Shown here: positions 41,519-49,656 of the stretch, one piece after another | Layout: every line of letters starts with the position of its first letter | Numbering within the stretch: position 1 is the stretch's first letter | Assembly: GCA_937864535.1 (NCBI GenBank) | Contig: CALMJS010000035.1 | Coordinates: 1 to 64,000 of the forward strand | Direction of reading: 5' to 3' | DNA length: 64,000 bases | Source of the DNA: an uncultured Paracoccaceae bacterium | GTDB taxonomy: Bacteria; Pseudomonadota; Alphaproteobacteria; Rhodobacterales; Rhodobacteraceae | Program-made: the position numbers and the translations under genes | Notes under the pieces: model-generated | What the model was told of the DNA's origin: nothing | Seen by the model: only the letters and a program-made list of their open reading frames with translations | Databases searched by the model: none

Positions 41519-43174
41519 GTGACTAAGGTAATCGATTTTCAGACGGACCCGTCCAAGTACCGCCACTGGCGCGTACAGATTGATGGTGATGTAGCAACCG
41601 TAACAATGGACGTAGACGAAAACGGCGGCCTGTTTGAGGGCTACCAGCTCAAGCTCAATTCCTACGACCTCGGCGTCGATATCGAGTTGGCCGATGTTGT
41701 TCAGCGCATGCGCTTTGAACACCCCGAGGTCAAAGTCGTGGTGATGAAGTCCGGCAAGGAAAAGGTGTTCTGCGCTGGCGCGAATATCCGCATGCTGGGC
41801 GGTGCGGCACACGCCCACAAGGTCAACTTCTGCAAGTTCACCAACGAGACCCGCAACACTTTTGAGGCGGCCGAAGCCGACAGCGGCCAGAAATGGATAG
41901 CCGCCGTCAAGGGCGCCTGTGCAGGTGGCGGTTACGAACTGGCGCTGGCCTGTAACCACATCATGCTGGTGGACGATAGCGCCTCGGCCGTATCGCTGCC
42001 CGAGGTTCCGCTGCTGGCCGTTTTGCCGGGGACGGGCGGTCTGACCCGCGTTACCGACAAGCGTAAGGTGCGCCGCGACCGCGCCGACATCTTTTGCTCG
42101 ATCGAAGAGGGTGTGAAGGGCAAGCGCGCACAGGACTGGAAGTTGGTGGACGAAGTGATCCCGACCTCCAAGTTCGACGAAACCGTTGCCGAACGTGCCG
42201 CCGAATTCGCCGCCGCCTCGACCAAGTCGACCGGCGCCGGCATCGCGCTGAATCCGCTGACCAAATCGGTATCCGATGCTGGCATCGCCTATTCGCTGGT
42301 GGATGTCGCTATCGACCGCGCTGGCCGCAAAGCCACCATCACTCTGTCGGGGCCGGACGCTGCTGCCGCATCGTCGATGGACGAAGTGGTCGCGCTGGGC
42401 GATCAGTCCTATCTGCTGCGTCTGGCACGCGAACTGGATGACGCTATCCTGCACCTGCGTCTGAACGAAATGGAACTCGGCCTGCTGGTGTTCCGCACCC
42501 AGGGCGATCCCGAGGCGCTGCTGGCGCACGAGGTGCTGCTGACCGCCAACAAGGATCACTGGCTCGCCAACGAAATCCTGCAGTACTGGAAACGTCTGCT
42601 CAAGCGGATCGACGTGACCTCGCGGTCGATGACCGCGCTGGTCGAGCATGGATCGTGCTATGCTGGCGTTCTGGCCGAACTGCTGTGGTCGGTGGATCGC
42701 AGCTATATGATGGAAGACGAATTCGACGGTGATAACCGCCCGATCGCGACCATCACGCTGGCTGACACCAACTTTGGCCAATATCCGATGGGCAACGGTC
42801 TGACCCGTCTGGAGACCCGTTTCCTCGACGAAGATGACACCATCGCATCGCTGAAAGAAAAGATCGGTGAACCGATGGAAGCCGAAGCTGCCGATGAGGC
42901 CGGTCTGGTCACGATGATCCTGGATGACATCGACTGGGAAGACGAAATCCGCATCTTTATGGAAGAGCGTGCCTCGTTCAGCCCCGACGCGATGACCGGT
43001 CTGGAAGCCAACATCCGCTTTGCAGGTCCGGAAACCATGGAGACCCGGATTTTCGGTCGCCTGACCGCGTGGCAGAACTGGATCTTCAACCGCCCGAACG
43101 CCACTGGCGCGGATGGTGCGCTTCAGCGCTACGGCACGGGTGTGCGCGGCGACTACAACATGCAGCGCGTGTAA
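41519..43174 (+). CDS. boxC: 2,3-epoxybenzoyl-CoA dihydrolase BoxC
   Basis: This crotonase-superfamily enzyme opens the ring of 2,3-epoxybenzoyl-CoA to 3,4-dehydroadipyl-CoA semialdehyde and formate. The 551-residue size and D-F-Q-T-D-P-S-K-Y-R-H-W start are typical of BoxC. K-V-F-C-A-G-A-N-I-R-M-L near 81-92 and A-C-A-G-G-G-Y-E-L-A-L-A near 134-145 are the crotonase oxyanion segments. GTG 41519 is chosen because AGGGAGGG ends 5 bases before it; the frame from an upstream ATG covers the A/T-rich leader and is not protein-like. boxB follows after about 70 bases. Confidence 0.95.
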   Translation: MTKVIDFQTDPSKYRHWRVQIDGDVATVTMDVDENGGLFEGYQLKLNSYDLGVDIELADVVQRMRFEHPEVKVVVMKSGKEKVFCAGANIRMLGGAAHAHKVNFCKFTNETRNTFEAAEADSGQKWIAAVKGACAGGGYELALACNHIMLVDDSASAVSLPEVPLLAVLPGTGGLTRVTDKRKVRRDRADIFCSIEEGVKGKRAQDWKLVDEVIPTSKFDETVAERAAEFAAASTKSTGAGIALNPLTKSVSDAGIAYSLVDVAIDRAGRKATITLSGPDAAAASSMDEVVALGDQSYLLRLARELDDAILHLRLNEMELGLLVFRTQGDPEALLAHEVLLTANKDHWLANEILQYWKRLLKRIDVTSRSMTALVEHGSCYAGVLAELLWSVDRSYMMEDEFDGDNRPIATITLADTNFGQYPMGNGLTRLETRFLDEDDTIASLKEKIGEPMEAEAADEAGLVTMILDDIDWEDEIRIFMEERASFSPDAMTGLEANIRFAGPETMETRIFGRLTAWQNWIFNRPNATGADGALQRYGTGVRGDYNMQRV

Positions 43175-43246
43175 TTTCACGGGCGGGCTATGGTGCCCGC
43201 CTGTTCCATTCGTCCGGACCGAGGATTGCCGGACATCAGGGAGAGT

Positions 43247-44701
43247 ATGATGCTTGATCTCATTAACGTCAGCTATGACACCCAGATCCCGAACAACGTG
43301 GGTCTGAGCCAAGATAAAAAAGTGCTGAAAGCACTGGAAAAATGGCACCCCGGTTATATCAACTGGTGGAACGACCTGATCCCGCAGAACTTCCAGAATT
43401 CGATGGTTTACCTGCGCACCGCCGTTTCGGTCGACCCCAAGGGCTGGGCCAAATTCGACTACGTCAAGATGCCGGAATACCGTTGGGGTATCTTGCTGGC
43501 TCCGCAGGTCGAAGATCGCAAGATTCCCTGTGGCGAACATGCCGGTCAGCCCGCTTGGCAAGAGGTTCCGGGCGAATACCGCAACATGCTGAAGCGTTTG
43601 ATCGTCATTCAGGGCGACACCGAACCGGGTTCGGTCGAACAGCAGCGTTTCCTGGGCCTGACGGCGCCGTCGCTCTATGACATGCGCAACCTGTTCCAGG
43701 TGAACGTCGAAGAGGGCCGTCACCTCTGGGCGATGGTCTACCTGCTCCAGAAATACTTTGGCAAAGATGGCCGTGAAGAGGCCGACGAAATGCTGATCCG
43801 TTCGTCGGGTTCGGAAGAAGCCCCGCGTATGCTGGGTGCCTTCAACGAAGAGACCCCGGATTGGCTGTCGTTCTTCATGTTCACCTACTTCACCGATCGC
43901 GACGGCAAGATGCAGCTAGAGAGCTTGGCTCAGTCGGGCTTTGACCCGCTGTCCCGCACCTGCCGCTTTATGCTGACCGAAGAGGCGCACCACATGTTCG
44001 TGGGCGAAACCGGTGTCGGCCGCGTGATCGAAAAGACCTGTCAGGTGATGCGCGAAAACGGCATCGACGATCCGTTCGACACCGACAAGATCCGCGCGCT
44101 GGGCGTGATCGACCTGCCGACGATCCAGAAGAAACTGAACCTGCACTACACGCTGTCGCTCGACCTGTTCGGTCAGGAAGTATCGACCAACGCTGCCAAT
44201 GCGTTCAACGCTGGCATCAAGGGTCGTTACATGGAAAACCGTATCGACGATGACCATCAGCTCAAGGGCGCGACCTATCCGGTCTGGAACCTTGTCGATG
44301 GTAAACTGGTCCGCGAAGAGGTTCCGGCCCTGACCGCGATCAATATGCGTCTGCGCGACGACTACACCCGCGACGCGGCTGGCGGTGTTGGCCGCTGGAA
44401 CAAGATCATCGAAAAGGCCGGCATCCAGTTCGAACTGACCCTGCCGCACGAGAGCTTCCACCGTCAGATCGGCGTCTTCTCTGGCCAGACCTTCAACCCC
44501 GAAGGTCAGATGATCAGCAAAGAGGCCTATGCTGCCGGAATGAAGGACTGGCTCCCGACCAAGGCCGATGGCGACTTTATCCAGTCGCTGATGAAGCCCT
44601 GCTACGAACCGGGTAAATTCGCCAGCTGGATCGCCGCACCGAAGGTCGGCATCGACAACAAGCCCGGCGACTTTGAGTACGTAAAGCTTCACATGGCTTG
44701 A
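43247..44701 (+). CDS. boxB: Benzoyl-CoA 2,3-epoxidase oxygenase subunit BoxB
   Basis: This di-iron monooxygenase forms 2,3-epoxybenzoyl-CoA with electrons from BoxA. The 484-residue protein matches BoxB in length and has the helix motifs E-E-G-R-H-L-W-A-M and T-E-E-A-H-H-M-F-V-G-E-T-G that supply iron ligands. ATG 43247 or the adjacent ATG 43250 follow GGGAGAG. A strong hairpin and a small cysteine-rich gene lie between boxB and boxA. Confidence 0.96.
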   Translation: MMLDLINVSYDTQIPNNVGLSQDKKVLKALEKWHPGYINWWNDLIPQNFQNSMVYLRTAVSVDPKGWAKFDYVKMPEYRWGILLAPQVEDRKIPCGEHAGQPAWQEVPGEYRNMLKRLIVIQGDTEPGSVEQQRFLGLTAPSLYDMRNLFQVNVEEGRHLWAMVYLLQKYFGKDGREEADEMLIRSSGSEEAPRMLGAFNEETPDWLSFFMFTYFTDRDGKMQLESLAQSGFDPLSRTCRFMLTEEAHHMFVGETGVGRVIEKTCQVMRENGIDDPFDTDKIRALGVIDLPTIQKKLNLHYTLSLDLFGQEVSTNAANAFNAGIKGRYMENRIDDDHQLKGATYPVWNLVDGKLVREEVPALTAINMRLRDDYTRDAAGGVGRWNKIIEKAGIQFELTLPHESFHRQIGVFSGQTFNPEGQMISKEAYAAGMKDWLPTKADGDFIQSLMKPCYEPGKFASWIAAPKVGIDNKPGDFEYVKLHMA

Positions 44702-44710
44702 TGGCCAAAA

Positions 44711-44731
44711 GGCGGGCCGCACAGGCCCGCC
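44711..44731 (+). terminator. GC-rich stem-loop after boxB
   Basis: GGCGGGCC (44711-44718) pairs perfectly with GGCCCGCC (44724-44731) around GCACA. No T run follows and an AGGAGG ribosome binding site comes right after, so an mRNA-stabilising or attenuating element is more likely than full termination. Confidence 0.6.
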
Positions 44732-44750
44732 CCCAACAGGAGGACGGACA

Positions 44751-44897
44751 ATGATGACCCGCATTTTGACGACTGTTGCTGCCAACTCGACCGTTTTAGG
44801 TCCCTGTCTCGACTGCCCGAACTGCAAGGGATCGTGCTGGACTGCCTTTGAACTGGCGACAGTGCCTACCACTGTCTTGAAATCCAAAGATAAATAA
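44751..44897 (+). CDS. 48-residue protein with a C-x2-C-x2-C-x3-C motif between boxB and boxA
   Basis: ATG 44751 follows AGGAGG with good spacing, and the frame ends in TAA at 44895-44897, only two bases before the boxA ATG. The product has four cysteines at residues 19, 22, 25 and 29 in the spacing C-x2-C-x2-C-x3-C, which equals the first half of a bacterial-type [4Fe-4S] ferredoxin motif. It is also the spacing of the first cluster in BoxA (C15, C18, C21, C25). The usual proline after the last cysteine is W here, and zinc binding is an alternative. No membrane segment or signal peptide. boxA has no Shine-Dalgarno of its own, so its translation may depend on this gene. I know of no described homologue. 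Confidence 0.65.
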   Translation: MMTRILTTVAANSTVLGPCLDCPNCKGSCWTAFELATVPTTVLKSKDK

Positions 44898-44899
44898 CA

Positions 44900-46081
44900 A
44901 TGACAAAGCCGCTCAAACAGCACCTGATCGACCCGGAAATCTGCATTCGCTGCTATACCTGCGAAATGACCTGCGCCGTCGGTGCGATCGTCCATGATGA
45001 TGCGAATGTCGTTGTTGATGCGGACAAGTGCAATTTCTGCATGGATTGCATCCCGGTCTGTCCGACCGGCTCTATCGATGAATGGCGCGTTGTCGAAACG
45101 CCCTATTCCGTAGAGGATCAATTCGGCTGGGTTGAACTGCCCGAACAGGCCGAACTGGGTGGCCAAGCAAGCGACGCGGAGTCGATGGACGAAGCGGTTG
45201 CCGCCCTGCTGGCCGAGGCCCACAAGGGCGCCGGTGGCAAGGCCAAGGCCCCTGCGACCGCCAGCAGGCCGTCGATCAATCTCTATACCCTCGGGCGTCC
45301 CGCTGTGGCGACGGTTCAGGGTAACTACCGGCTGACGGACGCGGACGACAATGATGTCCGGCACATCATTCTGGACCTCGGGGCGCTGCCGTTCCCGGTT
45401 CTGGAAGGTCAATCTATCGGGATCATCCCGCCGGGCACCGATGCCGAAGGCAAGCCACATCTGCCGCGCCTTTATTCGGTTTCTTCGCCGCGTGACGGGG
45501 AGCGTCCGAACTTTAATAACCTGTCGCTCACGGTAAAACGCGAAGAGGGCGGGCTGTGCTCGAACTATGTCTGTGATCTGCAAAAGGGCGATCAGGTTCA
45601 GGTGACCGGCCCGTTTGGAACGACGTTCTTGCTGCCGTCGGACCCGCAGACACATCTGATGATGATCTGCACCGGCACCGGATCGGCCCCGTTCCGCGGC
45701 TTTACCATGCGCCGCCAACGCGAAAGTGCGACCCAGACCGGCACGATGACGCTGTTCTTTGGCGCACGTACACCCGAACACCTGCCGTATTTCGGGCCAC
45801 TGAAAAAGGTGCCCGAGGCTATGCTGCGCAAGCATTTCGCATTTAGCCGGGTGGATGGTCAGCCCAAGGCCTATGTGCAGGACAAGATCCGCGAAAACGC
45901 CGCCGAGGTCGCCAGCCTGCTGCAGCACCCCAAGGGGATGATCTACATCTGTGGCAAGCGTGAAATGGAGGCCGGTGTCGAACAGGCCTTGTCCGACGTG
46001 GCGCGTTCGATCGGTCTGGAATGGGTGGATATCCGCGACGCCATGCGCAACGATGGCCGCTATCACGTGGAAACCTACTGA
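44900..46081 (+). CDS. boxA: Benzoyl-CoA 2,3-epoxidase reductase subunit BoxA
   Basis: This reductase moves electrons from NADPH to BoxB. The 393-residue protein starts with a two-cluster ferredoxin domain (cysteines 15, 18, 21, 25 and 44, 47, 50, 54) followed by a charged linker and a ferredoxin-NADP reductase domain with R-L-Y-S-V-S-S-P near 191-198 for FAD and C-T-G-T-G-S-A-P-F near 255-263 for NADP. It ends in the Y-H-V-E-T-Y typical of this group. The stop overlaps the next ATG (TGATG-type). Confidence 0.96.
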   Translation: MTKPLKQHLIDPEICIRCYTCEMTCAVGAIVHDDANVVVDADKCNFCMDCIPVCPTGSIDEWRVVETPYSVEDQFGWVELPEQAELGGQASDAESMDEAVAALLAEAHKGAGGKAKAPATASRPSINLYTLGRPAVATVQGNYRLTDADDNDVRHIILDLGALPFPVLEGQSIGIIPPGTDAEGKPHLPRLYSVSSPRDGERPNFNNLSLTVKREEGGLCSNYVCDLQKGDQVQVTGPFGTTFLLPSDPQTHLMMICTGTGSAPFRGFTMRRQRESATQTGTMTLFFGARTPEHLPYFGPLKKVPEAMLRKHFAFSRVDGQPKAYVQDKIRENAAEVASLLQHPKGMIYICGKREMEAGVEQALSDVARSIGLEWVDIRDAMRNDGRYHVETY

Positions 46082-46497
46082 TGTTTGAACACACGATCCG
46101 CGTCACTTGGGGCGACTGTGACCCGGCGCGGATCGCCTATACCGGACGGCTGCCGTGGTTTGCGCTGGATGCGATCAACGGGTGGTGGGAACATCATCTG
46201 GGCGATGGCTGGTTCCAACTGGAAATCGACCGCAATGTCGGCACGCCCTTTGTCCATATGTCGATGGATTTCCGCAATCCGGTTACACCGCGCCATCCGT
46301 TGATCTGTCAGGTTTGGCCGAACAAACTGGGCGAAACCTCGATCGGGTTTCACGTCGCGGCCTTTCAGAACGGGACGCCCTGCTTTGAAGGCGATTTCGT
46401 CTGTGTGTTCATCATCGCCGACCAGTTCCGCAAGGCCCCGCCGCCGTTGGACATCCGCGCGATCGTTGAAAAATATCTCATTGTGGACAGGACCTAA
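46081..46497 (+). CDS. Benzoyl-CoA-type thioesterase (4HBT hot-dog family)
   Basis: The 138-residue hot-dog thioesterase has V-T-W-G-D-C-D-P-A-R-I near 8-18, the D-x-D-P segment of 4-hydroxybenzoyl-CoA thioesterases with the catalytic aspartate. In box clusters such enzymes hydrolyse benzoyl-CoA when it builds up and so return CoA. ATG 46081 overlaps the boxA stop. boxR follows after about 70 bases. Confidence 0.88.
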   Translation: MFEHTIRVTWGDCDPARIAYTGRLPWFALDAINGWWEHHLGDGWFQLEIDRNVGTPFVHMSMDFRNPVTPRHPLICQVWPNKLGETSIGFHVAAFQNGTPCFEGDFVCVFIIADQFRKAPPPLDIRAIVEKYLIVDRT

Positions 46498-46537
46498 GCG
46501 AATGCGGTTGAGCTTGCCCCAGATTACGCTAGTTTGG

Positions 46538-46551
46538 TGCAATATATTTCA
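46538..46551. promoter_or_regulatory. Weak BoxR-like site before boxR
   Basis: TGCA at 46538 followed ten bases later by TTCA, in an A/T-rich patch 29 bases before the ATG at 46567. It could allow autoregulation if boxR starts at 46567. Low certainty. Confidence 0.3.
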
Positions 46552-46566
46552 TCATTCGGCGTCACG

Positions 46567-47478
46567 ATGGGCGAGATAACCAATTTCAAAGGCGAAACCA
46601 CCCAGACCTCTGGCGACGAGCTGGATGCCTCGGTTGAGGCGTTGATTGCCCGCGTGGGCGAGCGGGTGCGTGCCGCGCGTGAACGCAAGGGGATTCCGCG
46701 CCGCGTCCTGTCGGAAATTTCCGGTGTCTCGCCGCGCTATCTGGCGCAGCTAGAGGCAGGCGAAGGCAATATTTCCATCGGTCTGCTCCAGCGCGTCGCG
46801 ATGTCGCTCGATCATCGGATCGAATGGCTGCTGGGCGATGAGGATCCTTGGACCTCCGAGGTCATTCAGGTTGCGGACCTGTTTCGTCAATCCACTCGCG
46901 AGGTCCGACAGCAAGTCCTGACTCTGTTGGCTCCTTCGGTTGACGTCGGGCAGCGGGCGCATCGCGTGTGCCTGATCGGGCTGCGGGGGGCTGGTAAATC
47001 GACGCTCGGCGCGCGGGCGGGGGCGGCGCTCGGCGTGCCGTTTGTCGAGTTGAATCGCGAAATCGAAGAACAATCCGGCATGCCCGTGAACGAGGTATTG
47101 GCCCTCTACGGACAAGAAGGCTATCGCCGCCTCGAAGCGCAAGCGATCAGCCGCATTATCGCCACCCACGAAAGTCTGGTTCTGGCGGTTGCTGGCGGGA
47201 TCGTCGCCGAGCCTGAGACCTATAAAACCCTGCTTGCAAATTTCCACACCGTTTGGCTCAAGGCGACGGCGGACGATCACATGACGCGGGTACGCGCGCA
47301 GGGCGATACGCGCCCCATGGCCGGCAATCCCGAAGCCATGGATCAGCTCAAGTCGATCCTGACCAGCCGAGAGGCGCTGTATTCCCGGGCAGAGGCGCAG
47401 TTGGACACCAGCGGTAAATCTGTCGACACCGCGCTGGCGGAATTGTTGACCTTATTGCGGGATCGGCAGTTTATCTGA
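46567..47478 (+). CDS. boxR: Benzoyl-CoA-responsive regulator BoxR (XRE + shikimate-kinase-like)
   Basis: The 303-residue protein has an N-terminal XRE helix-turn-helix (about residues 31-87, with P-R-R-V-L-S-E-I-S-G-V-S-P-R-Y-L). A linker follows, then a shikimate-kinase-like domain with G-L-R-G-A-G-K-S-T at about 138-146. This two-domain plan is that of BoxR/BzdR, where the kinase-like domain binds benzoyl-CoA and releases the repressor from TGCA-containing operators. ATG 46567 is preferred over one 11 codons upstream, which lies in the A/T-rich presumed promoter. A target set is visible: 38416-38466, three sites before boxC and 47491-47532. Confidence 0.93.
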   Translation: MGEITNFKGETTQTSGDELDASVEALIARVGERVRAARERKGIPRRVLSEISGVSPRYLAQLEAGEGNISIGLLQRVAMSLDHRIEWLLGDEDPWTSEVIQVADLFRQSTREVRQQVLTLLAPSVDVGQRAHRVCLIGLRGAGKSTLGARAGAALGVPFVELNREIEEQSGMPVNEVLALYGQEGYRRLEAQAISRIIATHESLVLAVAGGIVAEPETYKTLLANFHTVWLKATADDHMTRVRAQGDTRPMAGNPEAMDQLKSILTSREALYSRAEAQLDTSGKSVDTALAELLTLLRDRQFI

Positions 47479-47490
47479 GACTTGCGCGAA

Positions 47491-47532
47491 ATTATGCACT
47501 ATATTACAAATGTAGGTGATATAGCGCATAAT
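47491..47532. promoter_or_regulatory. Palindromic putative BoxR operator before the FadB-like gene
   Basis: ATTATGCACTATAT (47491-47504) and ATATAGCGCATAAT (47519-47532) are complementary at 13 of 14 positions. The left arm holds TGCA with TACA ten bases on, the right arm CGCA. It ends 9 bases before the ATG at 47542, a fitting place for a repressor. Confidence 0.65.
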
Positions 47533-47541
47533 AGGGACGAC

Positions 47542-49605
47542 ATGGCCGTAAAGTTTGAACGCCGGGGCACGACTGGGTTTGTCACGCTGGCCAATCCCCC
47601 GGTGAATGCGATGGGGTTGGCAGTCCGGCAGGGTCTGGATGCGGCGGTCACATGGGCCGAGGCGGAACCCGGCCTGACCCGCGTCATCGTGTCTGGCGGA
47701 GAGCGGGTGTTCGCTGCTGGTGGCGATGCCAGGGAATTCGACGCCCCGCCGGTCGCGCCCCATCTGCCCGATGTCCTGAGCCGGATCGAAACCTCGACCG
47801 TCCCGTGGATTGCTGCCATTCGCGGCGTGGCGCTGGGCGGGGGATGCGAATTGGCCCTCGCCTGTCGGTACCGGATCGCCCACCCCGACGCTCAACTGGG
47901 CCTGCCAGAGGTGACGCTTGGCGTCATTCCCGGCGCGGGTGGAACACAGCGTTTGCCGCGATTGGTGGGCTATGGCGCTGCCCTAGACATGATCGCGACG
48001 GGGCGGTCGGTTACGGCACCGCAGGCCAAGGCGATGGGCCTGATCGATCTGGTCTCTGACACGCCCGACATCGAGGCGGAGATGGTCGTCCCGGAACTGC
48101 TGGATCAGATTGTTCCCCTGTGGGAACGCCCCGTCGATGGCTACGATCCCGGCCTGACTACGGCGGCGTTGCAGTCAGCCTCGCAGAAATCCAAAAGCCA
48201 ACTCGCCCCCCAAGAGGCGGTCCGCATGGTCGAAATGGCCGCGCTGACAGAGTTCGATCAGGCGATGTTGGCCGAGCGGGAGACCTTTATCCGGTTGCGG
48301 AACGGTGATCAGGCGCGTGCGCTGCGGCATATCTTTTTCGCGGAACGCGCGGCCAAGGCTCCGGACTGGTTGACCGCCGCGCCGCTGGACGTGCGGATGG
48401 CGGCTGTTGTCGGCGGTGGCACGATGGGCGCGGGGATTGCCTATGCCCTGTTGTCGGTCGGGCTATCGGTCTGCGTTCTGGAAACCGACCCCGATGGTGT
48501 CGCGCGTGCACAGGTCAATGTGGACAAACTGATCAGCCAGAGCCTGTCGCGCGGCTTTCTCACCGATCAAAAGGCCGAAGATATTCGCCGCCGCCTGACG
48601 GTTAGCGATGACTACAGCGTCGCCGCCGATGCCGAACTGGCGATCGAGGCCGCGTTCGAGAGCCTAGAGGTCAAGCAGATGGTGTTTGGACGGCTAGAGG
48701 CGGTGATGCGCCCGGACACCGTGCTGGCCTCGAACACGTCGTACCTGGATCTGGATCAGATTGCGAACTGCCTGTCCGACCCCGGTCGGTTGGTCGGTTT
48801 GCATTTCTTTGCCCCGGCGCATGTGATGAAACTGCTGGAAATCGTCCGCGGCGCGGCGACCAATGACCTGGCCTTGGCGACCGGCTATGCCCTCGCCAAG
48901 CGACTGCGGAAAATTCCGGTGCTGTCGGGGGTCTGTGACGGCTTTATCGGCAATCGCATCCTCCAGCGCTATCGCGAGGCCGCCGACACCGTGTTCATGG
49001 ACGGCTCTACCCCGTGGGAGGTGGACGAGGCGATGGTCGATTTCGGCTATGCGATGGGCCCGTATGAGGCGCAGGACCTGTCGGGACTGGATATCGCCCA
49101 TGCAAATCGTCGTCGTCAGGATGCCACCCGCGATCCGAACCGTCGCTATATTCCGATCGCGGATCGCATGGTGGAACTGGGCAAACTGGGGCGGAAAACC
49201 GGTGCGGGCTGGTATCGTTATCCCGGTGGCGGCCCCAAGGTGGATGATCCCATCGTGGCCGATCTGGCGCTGGAGGAATGCCATTTCGAAGGCCGGACGC
49301 GCACCGATTACAACGCCGAAGAGATCCGTCGGCGGCTGCTGTTGGCGATGATCAACGAGGCGGCCGAGATTTTGAACGAAGGCATCGCGCAAAATGCCCG
49401 TGACATCGATTTGGTCACGGTGTTTGGCTATGGCTTCCCGCGCTGGCGCGGCGGGTTGATGCACTATGCGGATACGCTGGGGGCAGAGGCGATCCTTGCG
49501 CAGCTCAAGGAACTCTCGGGCGAAGATGCGCTGGTCTGGAGGCCCTCGCCGGTAATAGAGGACTGCGCCGCGCGTGGCATCCGGTTCGCAGACTGGAGCC
49601 GCTAA
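47542..49605 (+). CDS. Trifunctional-type enoyl-CoA hydratase / 3-hydroxyacyl-CoA dehydrogenase (FadB-like)
   Basis: The 687-residue protein has an N-terminal crotonase domain (V-F-A-A-G-G-D-A-R near 55-63; G-G-G-C-E-L-A-L-A near 98-106; G-V-I-P-G-A-G-G-T-Q near 130-139). It is followed from about residue 285 by 3-hydroxyacyl-CoA dehydrogenase with V-V-G-G-G-T-M-G-A-G and a C-terminal dehydrogenase repeat. It would carry dehydroadipyl-CoA or similar through beta-oxidation after the box steps; it might also stand in for PaaF/PaaH, which are not in the window. ATG 47542 is used, since upstream codons overlap the operator. A terminator follows. Confidence 0.9.
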   Translation: MAVKFERRGTTGFVTLANPPVNAMGLAVRQGLDAAVTWAEAEPGLTRVIVSGGERVFAAGGDAREFDAPPVAPHLPDVLSRIETSTVPWIAAIRGVALGGGCELALACRYRIAHPDAQLGLPEVTLGVIPGAGGTQRLPRLVGYGAALDMIATGRSVTAPQAKAMGLIDLVSDTPDIEAEMVVPELLDQIVPLWERPVDGYDPGLTTAALQSASQKSKSQLAPQEAVRMVEMAALTEFDQAMLAERETFIRLRNGDQARALRHIFFAERAAKAPDWLTAAPLDVRMAAVVGGGTMGAGIAYALLSVGLSVCVLETDPDGVARAQVNVDKLISQSLSRGFLTDQKAEDIRRRLTVSDDYSVAADAELAIEAAFESLEVKQMVFGRLEAVMRPDTVLASNTSYLDLDQIANCLSDPGRLVGLHFFAPAHVMKLLEIVRGAATNDLALATGYALAKRLRKIPVLSGVCDGFIGNRILQRYREAADTVFMDGSTPWEVDEAMVDFGYAMGPYEAQDLSGLDIAHANRRRQDATRDPNRRYIPIADRMVELGKLGRKTGAGWYRYPGGGPKVDDPIVADLALEECHFEGRTRTDYNAEEIRRRLLLAMINEAAEILNEGIAQNARDIDLVTVFGYGFPRWRGGLMHYADTLGAEAILAQLKELSGEDALVWRPSPVIEDCAARGIRFADWSR

Positions 49606-49608
49606 ATA

Positions 49609-49635
49609 AAAAGGCCGCGCAGTGCGCGGCCTTTT
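49609..49635. terminator. Bidirectional Rho-independent terminator
   Basis: A perfect 12-base stem, AAAAGGCCGCGC with GCGCGGCCTTTT, and a three-base loop AGT lie between the convergent FadB-like gene and ilvD. A and T runs on either side allow termination in both directions. Confidence 0.92.
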
Positions 49636-49656
49636 GGTTTTCCAGATGGCGCAGGA

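Noticed and set aside
41264-43723. 819-codon minus-strand frame across boxC and the start of boxB
   Set aside because: Antisense shadow of two well-recognised genes; composition is unlike a protein family and it crosses the A/T-rich leader with BoxR-like sites.
43916-46066. 716-codon minus-strand frame across boxB and boxA
   Set aside because: Antisense shadow caused by codon usage of boxB and boxA; no start signal or domain.
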